From contig JAZKGE010000034.1 of assembly GCA_040386075.1 (NCBI GenBank), positions 1-64,000 on the forward strand: a DNA stretch of 64,000 bases. The letters run 5' to 3'. A program made the translations under genes and the position numbers. The notes under the pieces were generated by a model. That model saw nothing but the letters and a program-made list of their open reading frames with translations. It was not told the origin of the DNA and ran no database searches. Below, one piece after another: positions 25,282-35,802 of this stretch (the stretch's first letter is position 1; every line of letters begins with the position of its first letter). The stretch is from UBA4416 sp040386075 (lineage in GTDB: Bacteria > Bacteroidota > Bacteroidia > B-17B0 > Aurantibacillaceae).

Positions 25282-27396
25282 ATGAGAATTTTAATCCTAT
25301 ATTTTGTTTTAACGACGCTATGTGCATTATCGCATGCGCAAAATTCAAATGAGTCTTTCGCAAGGATCATTGACTCGCTGGAAACTAAATTAAAAACAGC
25401 AAAAAATGACACAAACAAAGTGATCATATTAAATGACCTGGCTCATAAATATCTTGAAACAGGTATTTACGATAAGGCATTGGTACTATTTAATTCATCT
25501 ATTACGCTCTCAAAAAAAATGGGGTATAAAAAAGGATTATCGGTGGCCTATAATAACCTTGGTGTATTGTATGATTACCGGGCTGATTATATCAAGTCTA
25601 TCGACTACTATAATATGGCATTGGCGTTAAGAAAAGAATCGGGCGACCTAAAAGGGCAATCGGCATGCTATAGCAATCTGGCGATTGTTTATGAGTATCT
25701 TGGGAAATTTCCGGAAGCCTTAAATTGTTTGTATGATGCCCTAAGGATAGATGAAAAATTGAACGATAAAAATGGTATTGGTATTTTGCATATTAATATG
25801 GGAAGCGTTTATGCCCAGCAGGGAAAATATAAAGAGTCGGAAGCTTGTTTTAAAAAAGCTTTGGAACTTTTCACATCCATTGATGCAAAAGACGGCATCG
25901 CTTATGCCGAGTCTGGGTTAGGGATGATATTTATGCAGTCGGGGAAAGAGACCGAAGCGGAAGAACACGTTAAAAGATCGAAAGCTATTTTCGAAGAATT
26001 TGGCGATAAGCAAAACGTGTCAGGCGCACTGATCAACCTTGGACAAATATATGTGAGCTCAAAAAAATTAAATGATGCTGAAAAAGTGTATAAGGAATCA
26101 CTGAAATTGAACCTGGAGTTGGAGGATAAACGGAACCTGTCTTTCAGTTACCTTGGATTAGGTCAAGTATATATGCATAAGAGGAACTTTCCACGCTCCA
26201 AAATGTTTTTAGATTCAGCTATTTACCTGGCAGAAAGCATAGGGTGCATTGAATGTTTGCGTGATGATTATTCTGCATATGCTCATATGGATAGCAGCTC
26301 ATCAAATTTTAAAGGCGCTTTTATTAATATGAAAAAATTCATGTTATACAGAGATAGTTTAATGAACGAGACAAACAACAAAAAATCTAGCCAGGCGAAA
26401 TTACAATACGATTTCGATAAAAAAGCAATCTCGGATAGTTTGAGAAACAAAGAGGTTAAAGAGCAAGAAGCATTCAGGCACGATCAGGAAATTAAACAAC
26501 AAAAATTGTATTCTTATGGCGCTGTGTTGGGGTTCATATTGATGCTTGTGATAGCAGGTGTGTCTTTCAGGGCATTTAAACAAAAGCAAAAGGATAATAT
26601 CGTTATCGAACATCAAAAAGCAATGGTTGAAGAAAAGCAAAAAGAAATATTGGATAGTATCAATTATGCCGAACGGATCCAGCGCAGCTTTTTAGCAACC
26701 GAAGAGTTGTTACAGGAAAATTTAAATCAGTACTTTGTTTTCTTTCAGCCAAAAGATGTAGTGAGTGGTGATTTTTATTGGGGAAGTAAATTAAGTAATG
26801 GTAATTTTGCATTGGCGACTGCCGATAGCACAGGTCATGGTGTTCCGGGAGCAATTATGAGTATCCTTAATATTTCCTGCCTTGAAAATGCTATAAAGGA
26901 AGGATGCACAAGCCCCGCTGATATATTGAATCATACACGAACTAATATTATAGAACGATTGAAAAAGGATGGGAGTGCAGAGGGTGGAAAAGACGGTATG
27001 GACTGTAGTTTGATATGTCTGAATCCTACTAATAGTCAATTGAATTATGCTGCAGCCAATAACCCGATATGGGTAGTAAGGGATAATGTATTAATAGAAC
27101 TTACTCCGGATAAAATGCCGGTTGGTAAACATGATAAGGATCAAAATTCATTTGCTCAACACTCTTTTGACTTAAAAAAAGGTGATGTAATATATGCATT
27201 AACAGATGGAATGGCCGATCAGTTTGGGGGACCTAAAGGAAAAAAATTCATGTACAAAAAACTGAAGGAGTTTCTGGTATCTATATCCGGTCTATCAATG
27301 ACCGAACAAAAAGATAAACTGGATATAGCTTTGAATAACTGGAAGGGAGGGCTTGAACAGGTTGATGATGTATGCGTTGTTGGAATAAGGATCTAA
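25282..27396 (+). CDS. TPR-sensor SpoIIE/PP2C-type phosphatase, array copy 3
   Basis: I start at the ATG at 25282 (MRILILYFVLTTLCALSHAQ, a signal peptide), 4 bases after the copy 2 stop; an ATG at 25246 lies inside copy 2. 704 residues with canonical TPRs (YNNLGVLYDYRADYIKSIDY and following) to about 390, transmembrane helix 408-432, coiled coil, linker DSINYAERIQRSFLA. The catalytic domain differs from its neighbours: KDVVSGDFYWG, ADSTGHGVPGAIMS, and a longer acidic loop GSAEGGKDGMDCSL where others have EQQDGMD. The same loop type is found in array copy 9. LTDGMADQFGG replaces YTDGYADQFGG. Catalytic Asp residues are all kept. Confidence 0.92.
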   Translation: MRILILYFVLTTLCALSHAQNSNESFARIIDSLETKLKTAKNDTNKVIILNDLAHKYLETGIYDKALVLFNSSITLSKKMGYKKGLSVAYNNLGVLYDYRADYIKSIDYYNMALALRKESGDLKGQSACYSNLAIVYEYLGKFPEALNCLYDALRIDEKLNDKNGIGILHINMGSVYAQQGKYKESEACFKKALELFTSIDAKDGIAYAESGLGMIFMQSGKETEAEEHVKRSKAIFEEFGDKQNVSGALINLGQIYVSSKKLNDAEKVYKESLKLNLELEDKRNLSFSYLGLGQVYMHKRNFPRSKMFLDSAIYLAESIGCIECLRDDYSAYAHMDSSSSNFKGAFINMKKFMLYRDSLMNETNNKKSSQAKLQYDFDKKAISDSLRNKEVKEQEAFRHDQEIKQQKLYSYGAVLGFILMLVIAGVSFRAFKQKQKDNIVIEHQKAMVEEKQKEILDSINYAERIQRSFLATEELLQENLNQYFVFFQPKDVVSGDFYWGSKLSNGNFALATADSTGHGVPGAIMSILNISCLENAIKEGCTSPADILNHTRTNIIERLKKDGSAEGGKDGMDCSLICLNPTNSQLNYAAANNPIWVVRDNVLIELTPDKMPVGKHDKDQNSFAQHSFDLKKGDVIYALTDGMADQFGGPKGKKFMYKKLKEFLVSISGLSMTEQKDKLDIALNNWKGGLEQVDDVCVVGIRI

Positions 27397-27409
27397 AATA
27401 AACCGTGAT

Positions 27410-29410
27410 ATGCGCAATAGAAATTTGAGAATAGTATTAATTGCTTTATGTGGTTTACTTAGTATTTATACTTATGCTCAAACACGTGAAATAGATTCTT
27501 TAAAAAAAATTGTATCCATTGAAAAGAATGATTCGCTTAAGGCTTTTGCGTATAGTAAGATCGGTCAAAAGCTATGGTATATCAATCCCGATTCTTCGGT
27601 GTATTATACTAATATTTCAAAGGATATTGCTACCAGAAAGAACGTTAAAAGTATTTTATCCTATTGCTACAATAACTATGGCGTTATTGATTACATTCAG
27701 GGCAACTATACCAACTCTCTTACCAAATATTTCGAAGGTTTAAAGTATGCAAGGAAAAACTCGATCATTGAAGGGATCTTATTGAACAATATTGGAATGA
27801 GCTATGCTGAGTTGAAAGATGGAAAAAAAGCATTGGAATATTATCAAAGAACATTGGGGGCAAAAAAAATGATGGGCGACTCCTCTCGGTTTGCCACAAC
27901 CTATATCAATATCGGTAACTCCTTTGTAGATCTGAATAAACATGACGATGCCAAACACTATTTTGATACGGCTTTGATACTGGCTCATAAGTATAATGAC
28001 TTGGTTACTATGGCTGATGCCTATGGGAATATTGGAAACCATTATTTTAGAAAAAAGGAGTTTGTAGAAGCAGAAAAGAACTGTAGGGAGGCGTTAAGGA
28101 TTAAAAAGAGTGTGGATGATATTTACGGCTATGCAACCTCGCTATCTGATCTGTCCTCTATGTTAATGTCTTCAAAAAGAGATAAAGATGTTGAAAGCAT
28201 TTTGAAAGAAGCAGAAAAAATGTCTCTGGATAATAAATTCATTGATCTGCTCTTACCCATCTATAGAAATTTAAGTGATTATTACAGATCAAGGTCTGAT
28301 TATAAAGCAGCACTTATGTATCTGTCAAAATCAATGGCTATTCAGGACACCATTCTTACTGAGGGTAAGTTACGTGAAGCGGCTATAAAGGAAAATCAGT
28401 ATTCTTTTGAAATGATACAGTTAAAGGATAGCTTGGAGAATGTGAACAAGGCAAGGGAGATCAACCTGGTACACGAAAAAGAAATGTTCCAGCAAAGAGC
28501 GTTTACATATGGAGGTATTATTGCGTTTGTGTGTATGTTGTTGGTTGCCCTGTTTATTTTTAAAGCGTTCAATGAAAAAAAGAGATCGCACCTGATCATT
28601 TCCCAGCAAAAAAAGGAAGTGGAGCTGCAAAAGCATATTATTGAAGAGCATCAAAAAGAAACCATTGATAGTATCAATTATGCCAAACGTATACAGTATG
28701 CTTTATTGGCCAATGATGAATTATTAAAGGCCAATTTGTCTGAATATTTTGTTTTCTTTAAGCCCAAGGATATTGTGAGCGGAGATTTTTATTGGGCTAC
28801 TACACATGGTAGTAAATTTTACCTGGCAGTTTGCGATAGCACTGGTCATGGTGTTCCGGGAGCATTTATGAGTTTATTGAATATGGGATTTTTAAGTGAA
28901 GCGATCAAAGAGAAAAATATTTTAGAACCACATGAAGTACTGAATTATGTGAGAAAACGGCTCATAGAAAGTATTGGTAGCGAAGGCCAGCAGGATGGAA
29001 TGGATGCTGTGTTGATCTGTATGGATAATTCGCTGGTTACGGATGGCAATAGATCCTTTACCTATGCGGCAGCTAATAATGAGCCGGTACTTGTAAGAGA
29101 GAATGAAGTTGTAATTCTTCCAAAAGATAAAATGCCCGTTGGAAAAGGCGAGAGAAAAGAATCATTCAAACTTCAATCTATTATACTACAAAAAGGTGAC
29201 CACCTGTATTTATATACCGATGGTTATGCCGATCAGTTTGGTGGGCCTAAAGGAAAAAAATTCAAGTACAAGCAATTGAACGAAATGCTGCTGGCAAATG
29301 TAGCATTACCTTTGAATAAGCAGTCGCAAATATTATCAAAGACATTTGAAGATTGGAAGTCAGGATTAGAACAGGTAGATGATGTAGCCATCATTGGAAT
29401 TAAAATATAA
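27410..29410 (+). CDS. TPR-sensor SpoIIE/PP2C-type phosphatase, array copy 4
   Basis: 666 residues, 13 bases after copy 3. Signal peptide ends near IYTYAQ. About six TPR units (residues 60-320), transmembrane helix 363-387 (AFTYGGIIAFVCMLLVALFI), coiled coil, linker DSINYAKRIQYALLA. Catalytic motifs: SGDFYW (near 457), CDSTGHGVPGAFM, QDGMDAVL, AANNEPV, KMPVGKGE, LYTDGYADQFGG, LEQVDDVAI. Shares with copies 3 and 6 a juxtamembrane segment of the type DSL-NxxxxxEI before the helix. Followed by a 48-base gap without a clear promoter. Confidence 0.92.
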   Translation: MRNRNLRIVLIALCGLLSIYTYAQTREIDSLKKIVSIEKNDSLKAFAYSKIGQKLWYINPDSSVYYTNISKDIATRKNVKSILSYCYNNYGVIDYIQGNYTNSLTKYFEGLKYARKNSIIEGILLNNIGMSYAELKDGKKALEYYQRTLGAKKMMGDSSRFATTYINIGNSFVDLNKHDDAKHYFDTALILAHKYNDLVTMADAYGNIGNHYFRKKEFVEAEKNCREALRIKKSVDDIYGYATSLSDLSSMLMSSKRDKDVESILKEAEKMSLDNKFIDLLLPIYRNLSDYYRSRSDYKAALMYLSKSMAIQDTILTEGKLREAAIKENQYSFEMIQLKDSLENVNKAREINLVHEKEMFQQRAFTYGGIIAFVCMLLVALFIFKAFNEKKRSHLIISQQKKEVELQKHIIEEHQKETIDSINYAKRIQYALLANDELLKANLSEYFVFFKPKDIVSGDFYWATTHGSKFYLAVCDSTGHGVPGAFMSLLNMGFLSEAIKEKNILEPHEVLNYVRKRLIESIGSEGQQDGMDAVLICMDNSLVTDGNRSFTYAAANNEPVLVRENEVVILPKDKMPVGKGERKESFKLQSIILQKGDHLYLYTDGYADQFGGPKGKKFKYKQLNEMLLANVALPLNKQSQILSKTFEDWKSGLEQVDDVAIIGIKI

Positions 29411-29458
29411 CCAATTGAACAGCGTAACATTATATATAAAAAATATTGGAATTAAATT

Positions 29459-31453
29459 ATGAGGAAAAAATACTGCCTACTGTTATTCATGTTTTTGCAA
29501 GCAAAGATATTCCTGGCTCAGGAACGGCGTTTGGATTCATTAATAGAGTACGTTAAAACCGCCAAAGAAGATACTCATAAACTCTCGATCTTAACAGTTA
29601 TTATTGAAGCAATAAGCGAAGATGCCATATGGTCTAAGTATAACGATCAATTAGGACCTTTGGCTAAAAAACTGATGAGCAGTCAGGATCTCAAGATCAG
29701 AGATAAAGCCACAAGGCATTATTCAGATTATCTTAATAATAAGGGTTATCTGAGTAATAATCTGGGAGATATAACCGGAGCATTAGATTATTTTCATCAA
29801 AGTTTGAAGGTTCAGGAATTTGTTGGCGATAAATCAGGGCAGTCTTATTCATTGAATAATATTGGGCACATTTTCAATACCATGAACCAATATACCAAGG
29901 CACTTGAGTTTTATGAAAAAAGCCTGGCTATACAAACAGACATAAATGATAAACATGGTCAGGCTCAATCATTAAGCAATATTGGGAATATTTATGATAA
30001 AATGGGCCAGCACAAAAAAGCTTTATTTTATTATTTCAAAGGTTTGAATATCAGAAAATCTATTCGAAACAAACAGGGTATTGGTTATTCCTTACAAAAT
30101 ATTGGGATCGTTTATTTTAATCAGAAAAATTATTTCAGTGCGGAATATTATTACACCAAAAGCCTGGAAGTAAGAAGAGAGATCAATGATGTGCAGGGGA
30201 TTGCCTATTCATTAAATAATCTTGGACAAATATACCTGGAACAAGGCCTAACATCTAAAGCGCTTTCGTATGGCATGGAGGCACTTGAGCTATCTCAAAA
30301 GGTGGGTTATCCGCATAATATTGCCGGTTCAGCCACATTATTAGAAGATATTTATCTGAAGGACGGAAAGTTCAACAAAGCACATGAGATGTTAAAGTTG
30401 TCGGTAAAAATGCGTGACAGTATAAGCAATGATGAAACGAATAAGAATACTGTACAAAAACAATTTCAATATGAGTTCGAAAAAAAGGAAGTCATTTCAC
30501 AGGCAGAACAGGAAAAAAGGGAGCTTACCTATATTGCCAAAGCCAAACAACAACGCATCATTATTTATGCTGGTATAATAGTATTACTTATCTGTTTCGT
30601 GTTTGGAGGATTTATTTTCAATAGATTTAAAGTAACTCAAAAACAAAATGTGATCATTCAATCGCAGAAAAAAGTTGTTGAAGACCAGAAGCATGTTTTG
30701 GAGGCGCATCAAAAGGAGATCGTTGATTCTATCAATTACGCTAAACGTATACAGTATGCTTTGCTGGCACACGATAATTTGTTTAAAGACAATCTGAGAT
30801 CTCATTTCATAATGTTTAAACCAAAAGATATTGTGAGCGGTGATTTTTATTGGGCTACTCAACATGATGGTGATTTTTATTTGGCTGTTTGCGATAGCAC
30901 AGGCCATGGCGTTCCCGGTGCATTTATGAGTTTATTGAGCATTGGATTTTTAAGTGAAGCTATTAAGGAAAAAAACATCAAACAGCCTAATCAGGTATTT
31001 GATTACGTTAGAAAACGACTGATAGAAAGCATTAACAATGATGATCAGAAGGATGGTTTTGATGGCGTTTTGCTAAGACTCAATAAAGCGTCGGGGAGAG
31101 TTACATACGCTGCTGCAAACAATCATCCTGTCATCGTTTCAGATGGCAAGATGGAACATTTGAATTATGATAAAATGCCCGTTGGAAAAGGCGAAAGAAC
31201 AGACAATTTTACCTTATATGCAGCAGATCATAAAGCTGGTGATGTATTGTATCTCTATACTGATGGATACGCCGACCAGTTTGGGGGCCCAAGAGGTAAA
31301 AAATTTAAGTATAAGCCACTTAATGAAATATTATTAACTAATTCACACTTGCCTTTAGAGCGGCAGGCACAAATACTGACTGAAAATTTTGAAGATTGGA
31401 AAGGAAACCTGGAACAGGTGGATGATGTTTTGATAATGGGAATTCGTTTTTAA
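29459..31453 (+). CDS. TPR-sensor SpoIIE/PP2C-type phosphatase, array copy 5
   Basis: 664 residues. Signal peptide (CLLLFMFLQAKIFLAQ). The N-terminal stretch SDYLNNKGYLSNNLGD and the transmembrane region (367-390, ending FIFNRFKVTQKQNVIIQ) parallel copy 1, so the two are sister genes separated by three others. TPRs (QSYSLNNIGHIFNTMNQYTK and four similar units) fill residues 100-300. The catalytic domain has SGDFYW (near 460), CDSTGHGVPGAFM and LYTDGYADQFGG, but the otherwise invariant DGMD reads DGFDG (about 31054-31065) and AANNHPV replaces AANNEPV. The Asp is retained, so activity is likely kept. Confidence 0.92.
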   Translation: MRKKYCLLLFMFLQAKIFLAQERRLDSLIEYVKTAKEDTHKLSILTVIIEAISEDAIWSKYNDQLGPLAKKLMSSQDLKIRDKATRHYSDYLNNKGYLSNNLGDITGALDYFHQSLKVQEFVGDKSGQSYSLNNIGHIFNTMNQYTKALEFYEKSLAIQTDINDKHGQAQSLSNIGNIYDKMGQHKKALFYYFKGLNIRKSIRNKQGIGYSLQNIGIVYFNQKNYFSAEYYYTKSLEVRREINDVQGIAYSLNNLGQIYLEQGLTSKALSYGMEALELSQKVGYPHNIAGSATLLEDIYLKDGKFNKAHEMLKLSVKMRDSISNDETNKNTVQKQFQYEFEKKEVISQAEQEKRELTYIAKAKQQRIIIYAGIIVLLICFVFGGFIFNRFKVTQKQNVIIQSQKKVVEDQKHVLEAHQKEIVDSINYAKRIQYALLAHDNLFKDNLRSHFIMFKPKDIVSGDFYWATQHDGDFYLAVCDSTGHGVPGAFMSLLSIGFLSEAIKEKNIKQPNQVFDYVRKRLIESINNDDQKDGFDGVLLRLNKASGRVTYAAANNHPVIVSDGKMEHLNYDKMPVGKGERTDNFTLYAADHKAGDVLYLYTDGYADQFGGPRGKKFKYKPLNEILLTNSHLPLERQAQILTENFEDWKGNLEQVDDVLIMGIRF

Positions 31454-31458
31454 GAATT

Positions 31459-31466
31459 TAAATTTG
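31459..31466 (+). promoter_or_regulatory. -7 box (TAAATTTG) inside the phosphatase array
   Basis: Exact TAnnTTTG match in the 51-base gap between copies 5 and 6, 38 bases before the ATG at 31505. It would allow copies 6 onward to be expressed separately. Confidence 0.45.
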
Positions 31467-31504
31467 ATATGTATAACCTTTTTGCAGTTTATTGATTTTT
31501 GATT

Positions 31505-33748
31505 ATGAGCAAAAATGTATTTTGGATCTTTCTTTTGGCCTTTGTAGAGCTAAATGCCATCAATAGAGATAGTTTATGGAATGTGTTCAATGATAAAACA
31601 TTACCCGATACCATTAGGATAGACGCCTGCGACGAACTGAGAATGTTCTACGATGAATCAAACGCAGACAGTTCCCTGATAGTATCAAAGATCATGTTCG
31701 AATTTTCTAAAGGAATGAAGATTGAAAAATGGCATGCAAGGGCTTTTTTTGGTTTGGGCTATAGTTATTTTGGCGTGGGTAAATATCGGGATGCTATTAC
31801 ATATTACGAAGGCGCTATCGCTATCTATAAAAAAATAAAGAGAAATTCGGGACTCGCTAATTGTTACAATAATATTGGACTCGCTCATTTGCGGATGGGC
31901 GAATATGAACAGGCATTTGATATTTATCTGAAGGCACAAAACTTGTATCACATGATAAAAGATACTACAAAAAAGGCTCAGATCATTAATCAATTGGCCA
32001 TGGTGAGAGACTACCAGGGGCGTTGGATGGAGTCGTTGGATCTTTATTACGAAGCTTTAAAGGTTTTTGAGGACTCAAAAAATAAATATGGTCAGTCTGT
32101 TATTTTACTGAATATTGCAACCATATATGATCAAATGAAAGATGAAAAGAAGGCGCATGAAATACTGATCCGCTCTTTAAATCTTAAAAAAGAGATCGAA
32201 GATGAGTTTGGTGAGGCAATCATCCTTTCTATTCTGGCAGGTGATTATTCCGACAAAGGGGATTACAAAACAGCACTGGAATATCTTAATAAATCTTTGC
32301 TGATCTTTGAAAAGTATGAAGAGAAAGCAAAAATAGCTGATGCGTATTGCGGAATTGGTAGAGTATATACAAACAAAGGAGATCTTCTTAAAGGCCTAGA
32401 GTTTTTTAAAAAGGGAATTGTCTTGCAAAAGCAAATAGAATTAAGAACAGCCCTCGGTATGTCGTTAAATGGGATGGGAGAGTTGTATATAAAACTTAAT
32501 CGTCATACAGATGCTATTGCCAGTTGTTCAGAGGGGCTTACGATCGCAAAAGAAACAGGCAATCTGGACGCTGAGAAAGCAAACTGCCGCTGCCTATACA
32601 TGGCCTATGAAAAAGTTGGTGACAGCAAACAAGCCTTAAGTTATTATAAAAAATACATCGACATTAAAGATTCTCTTGTTAATGATGAAAACACAAGGGA
32701 AGCTACAAGAAAAGAGATGAATTTTGGATTTTCAAAAAAACAATTGAAAGATAGTTTAGCTAATATGCAGCAACAACAAATTAAAGATCTTCAGTTAAGT
32801 GAACAGGAAGCAGCGATCAAATCTGAACGGGCACAAAAAATTGGATTGTATCTTGGCTTGGCATTGTTGTCCATTCTTGGAGCTGTTTCCTACAGAAGTT
32901 ATAGGATCAAGAAAAAAGATAACCTGGTTATTGCGGCTCAGAAGAACGAAGTGGAAATTCAAAAAGCAGAAATAACCATTCAAAAGCATCTTGTTGACGA
33001 AAAGCAAAAGGAGATCGTTGATTCTATAAATTATGCAAAACGTATACAGTATACTTTGCTGGCTAATGATACGATGTTGTCAGAAAATCTGAAAGAGTAT
33101 TTTGTTTTCTTTAAGCCTAAAGACATTGTAAGCGGCGATTTTTACTGGGCAGCCGAACATAACGATAAATTTTATTTGGCAGCATGCGACAGTACAGGCC
33201 ATGGAGTGCCGGGGGCATTTATGAGCCTTCTTAATATTGGTTTTTTAAGTGAAGCAATTAAGGAAAAGAATATTTCTGATCCTCATGAGATTCTGAATTT
33301 TGTGAGAACCAGACTCATTGATAGCATTAGTAAAGATGAGCAGAAGGACGGCATGGATGGTATCCTGATATGTGTAGATAAAAGAACGGGTAAAATTACA
33401 TATGCGGCCGCAAATAATGAACCTGTACTTTTGAAAAATAATGCAATGATCACACTTCCTAAAAATAAAATGCCTGTAGGAAAAGGTGAAAAAACAGATA
33501 GCTTTACTTTATATACTGTGGATAGTCAAAGTGGCGATATATTATATCTCTATACAGATGGTTATGCCGATCAGTTTGGTGGGCCGAAAGGTAAAAAATT
33601 TAAATATAAACCTTTGAACGATATGCTGCTTGATATAAACGGGTTATCTTTAGACAAACAAAAAGAGATCCTAAGCGCTGCCTTTGATAAGTGGAAAGGT
33701 AATTTAGAACAAGTAGATGACGTATTGATAATTGGCATTAAATGTTAG
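31505..33748 (+). CDS. TPR-sensor SpoIIE/PP2C-type phosphatase, array copy 6
   Basis: The largest ATG-started array member at 747 residues. I use the ATG at 31505; a TTG 6 bases earlier adds two residues. Short signal peptide (NVFWIFLLAFVELNA). Long TPR region (60-420) with about nine units, transmembrane helix 445-466, and a longer coiled coil (VEIQKAEITIQKHLVDEKQ). Catalytic domain with SGDFYW (near 543), CDSTGHGVPGAFM, QKDGMDGIL, AANNEPV, then LPKNKMPVGKGE, LYTDGYADQFGG and LEQVDDVLI. The extended sensor sets it apart from its neighbours. Confidence 0.92.
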   Translation: MSKNVFWIFLLAFVELNAINRDSLWNVFNDKTLPDTIRIDACDELRMFYDESNADSSLIVSKIMFEFSKGMKIEKWHARAFFGLGYSYFGVGKYRDAITYYEGAIAIYKKIKRNSGLANCYNNIGLAHLRMGEYEQAFDIYLKAQNLYHMIKDTTKKAQIINQLAMVRDYQGRWMESLDLYYEALKVFEDSKNKYGQSVILLNIATIYDQMKDEKKAHEILIRSLNLKKEIEDEFGEAIILSILAGDYSDKGDYKTALEYLNKSLLIFEKYEEKAKIADAYCGIGRVYTNKGDLLKGLEFFKKGIVLQKQIELRTALGMSLNGMGELYIKLNRHTDAIASCSEGLTIAKETGNLDAEKANCRCLYMAYEKVGDSKQALSYYKKYIDIKDSLVNDENTREATRKEMNFGFSKKQLKDSLANMQQQQIKDLQLSEQEAAIKSERAQKIGLYLGLALLSILGAVSYRSYRIKKKDNLVIAAQKNEVEIQKAEITIQKHLVDEKQKEIVDSINYAKRIQYTLLANDTMLSENLKEYFVFFKPKDIVSGDFYWAAEHNDKFYLAACDSTGHGVPGAFMSLLNIGFLSEAIKEKNISDPHEILNFVRTRLIDSISKDEQKDGMDGILICVDKRTGKITYAAANNEPVLLKNNAMITLPKNKMPVGKGEKTDSFTLYTVDSQSGDILYLYTDGYADQFGGPKGKKFKYKPLNDMLLDINGLSLDKQKEILSAAFDKWKGNLEQVDDVLIIGIKC

Positions 33749-33786
33749 ATCATAGTTTTTAACCTTAAAATAGTAGAATAAAAAAA

Positions 33787-35763
33787 TTGAAACTTGTTAT
33801 TTATAATATTTTGTTCTGTGCTTTGCTGTTATCTCGATCACAGTTAAGTGCACAAAATGTTATTCATGATACAGTGCTACTGCATCAGTATAACGACCTC
33901 TGTAATAAATACGAGCTTGAAAGTCCTGACTCTCTTTTAAAGTATGCTAGTATTCAGCTTATTCTGGCTAATAAAAATAATTCTGTTTTTCATCAGATCC
34001 ATGCTTATACTAATTTAGGCGTTGCCTATACACGTATATTCAAATTTAATGATGCATTAACCTGTTATCTGAATGCAAGGGATATTATTGAAAAAAGTAA
34101 CAGAACCGGCGTTTCGGCCTTGTTGGGCCAGATAGGTTATATTTATCTTAGATTAAATAGAAAAAAAGAATCCTATAAATATTTTAAACTACAGGAAGCA
34201 GCGGCGCTCAAAGAAGAAAATTACAGGTCGTATTTAAGCTGTATTGTAAATCTTTCTGATTATTACAATACCTCAAGTGAACTGGATTCAACGATAGGTA
34301 TTTTAAATAAAGGTTTAATGATTGCCAGGAAATATAAGTATCATGAAAATGAAGTTATTATATTGGATAATATTGCAAACGCCTATTATGCAAAAGCAAT
34401 TGAAACAAACGACCATAATTTATTTAGAAAGGTAGAGTTATATGCTGATACTGCCTTAACCTTACATTACCAGGATAAGGATTCATCTGCTATTTTTTAC
34501 ATCTATGGTTTATTGGGAGCGCTGAACATGGATCTTAAAAATTATGCAAAATCTGAAAACTATTATAATCAGTACATCTCATACTCACAGCGCACGCAGG
34601 ATATTATTAATTTGAAAATAGGAATTGACGAATGTTCACGCTTATACGCCCTTCAGGGAAAATTTGATAAGGCTTTTACTTACAGGTTAATGTACGACTC
34701 TATTAATAAATTATATATTGATGAAGAAACTAACAAGCACGTGGAGGAATTAAACACCAGGTATGAAACTGAAAAAAAAGAACAACAAAATAGGCTGCTA
34801 AAGCAACAAAATGAATTGTCAACCGAAACCATTCAGCGACAAAAGTTGGTAGTTTATTTTATTGTTATTATTTTAATTGGATCACTGATATTTGGAGTAT
34901 TAATGTATAGAGTATATCAGCAAAAGAAAAAAGCACATATTCTCATTAGTAAACAAAAGGAGCAGGTAGAGCAAAAGCAGGGATTAATTGAACACCAAAA
35001 GCAGGTGATTGAAGAAAAACAAAAAGAGATCGTTGATTCAATTAATTATGCCAAACGTATTCAGTACGCCTTACTTGCCAGTGAGGAAATGCTGAATAAA
35101 AATCTGTTTGAGCATTTTGTTTGTTTGAAGCCCAAGGATATTGTAAGCGGTGATTTTTATTGGGCAACGAAACATAATGAACGTTTTTATTTTGCGGTTT
35201 GTGATTCTACCGGACATGGTGTTCCCGGAGCTTTTATGAGTTTATTAAATATTGGTTTTTTAAGTGAAGCCATAAAAGAGAAAGAGATCTCGGAACCACA
35301 TGCGGTTTTTAATTATGTGAGAGACAGGTTGATTGAAAGTATTGGCAGAGATGAGCAGCAGGATGGAATGGACGGCATTTTAATCTGCATTGATAAAGCG
35401 ACTAACACGATCACTTATTCAGCGGCTAATAATAGCCCTTTATTAATAAGAGACAGTATTATTATTGAACTTAAGAAGGATAAAATGCCGGTTGGTAAAG
35501 GCGAAAAAAACACGAGTTTTAATTTATATACCATCGAGCCACAGAAAAATGATATGCTCTATCTTTATACGGATGGCTATGCCGATCAGTTTGGTGGGCC
35601 CAAAGGCAAAAAATTTAAATACAAACAATTGAACGAATTACTTATTTCAAATTCAACTTTACCTCTTACTAAACAATTAACCGATTTAGATAAACATTTC
35701 AGGAATTGGCGCGGTGTTTTAGAGCAGGTGGATGATGTTTGTGTCATTGGTATTCGTTTTTAG
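33787..35763 (+). CDS. TPR-sensor SpoIIE/PP2C-type phosphatase, array copy 7
   Basis: 658 residues with a TTG start at 33787, supported by the signal peptide that follows (KLVIYNILFCALLLSRS, then QLSAQ); no ATG is available upstream. TPR region is degenerate (60-320). Transmembrane helix 355-377. Its juxtamembrane and coiled-coil parts (YETEKKEQQNRLLKQQNEL, then MYRVYQQKKKAHILI and VEQKQGLIEHQKQVIEEKQ) are nearly those of copy 8, showing a recent duplication of this half while the TPR halves differ. Catalytic motifs complete: SGDFYW (near 455), CDSTGHGVPGAFM, QDGMDGIL, KMPVGKGE, LYTDGYADQFGG, LEQVDDVCV. Confidence 0.9.
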   Translation: MKLVIYNILFCALLLSRSQLSAQNVIHDTVLLHQYNDLCNKYELESPDSLLKYASIQLILANKNNSVFHQIHAYTNLGVAYTRIFKFNDALTCYLNARDIIEKSNRTGVSALLGQIGYIYLRLNRKKESYKYFKLQEAAALKEENYRSYLSCIVNLSDYYNTSSELDSTIGILNKGLMIARKYKYHENEVIILDNIANAYYAKAIETNDHNLFRKVELYADTALTLHYQDKDSSAIFYIYGLLGALNMDLKNYAKSENYYNQYISYSQRTQDIINLKIGIDECSRLYALQGKFDKAFTYRLMYDSINKLYIDEETNKHVEELNTRYETEKKEQQNRLLKQQNELSTETIQRQKLVVYFIVIILIGSLIFGVLMYRVYQQKKKAHILISKQKEQVEQKQGLIEHQKQVIEEKQKEIVDSINYAKRIQYALLASEEMLNKNLFEHFVCLKPKDIVSGDFYWATKHNERFYFAVCDSTGHGVPGAFMSLLNIGFLSEAIKEKEISEPHAVFNYVRDRLIESIGRDEQQDGMDGILICIDKATNTITYSAANNSPLLIRDSIIIELKKDKMPVGKGEKNTSFNLYTIEPQKNDMLYLYTDGYADQFGGPKGKKFKYKQLNELLISNSTLPLTKQLTDLDKHFRNWRGVLEQVDDVCVIGIRF

Positions 35764-35802
35764 AACCCCCGTTTTTTGTAGTTAAATTTCCAGCCGAATA
35801 AG

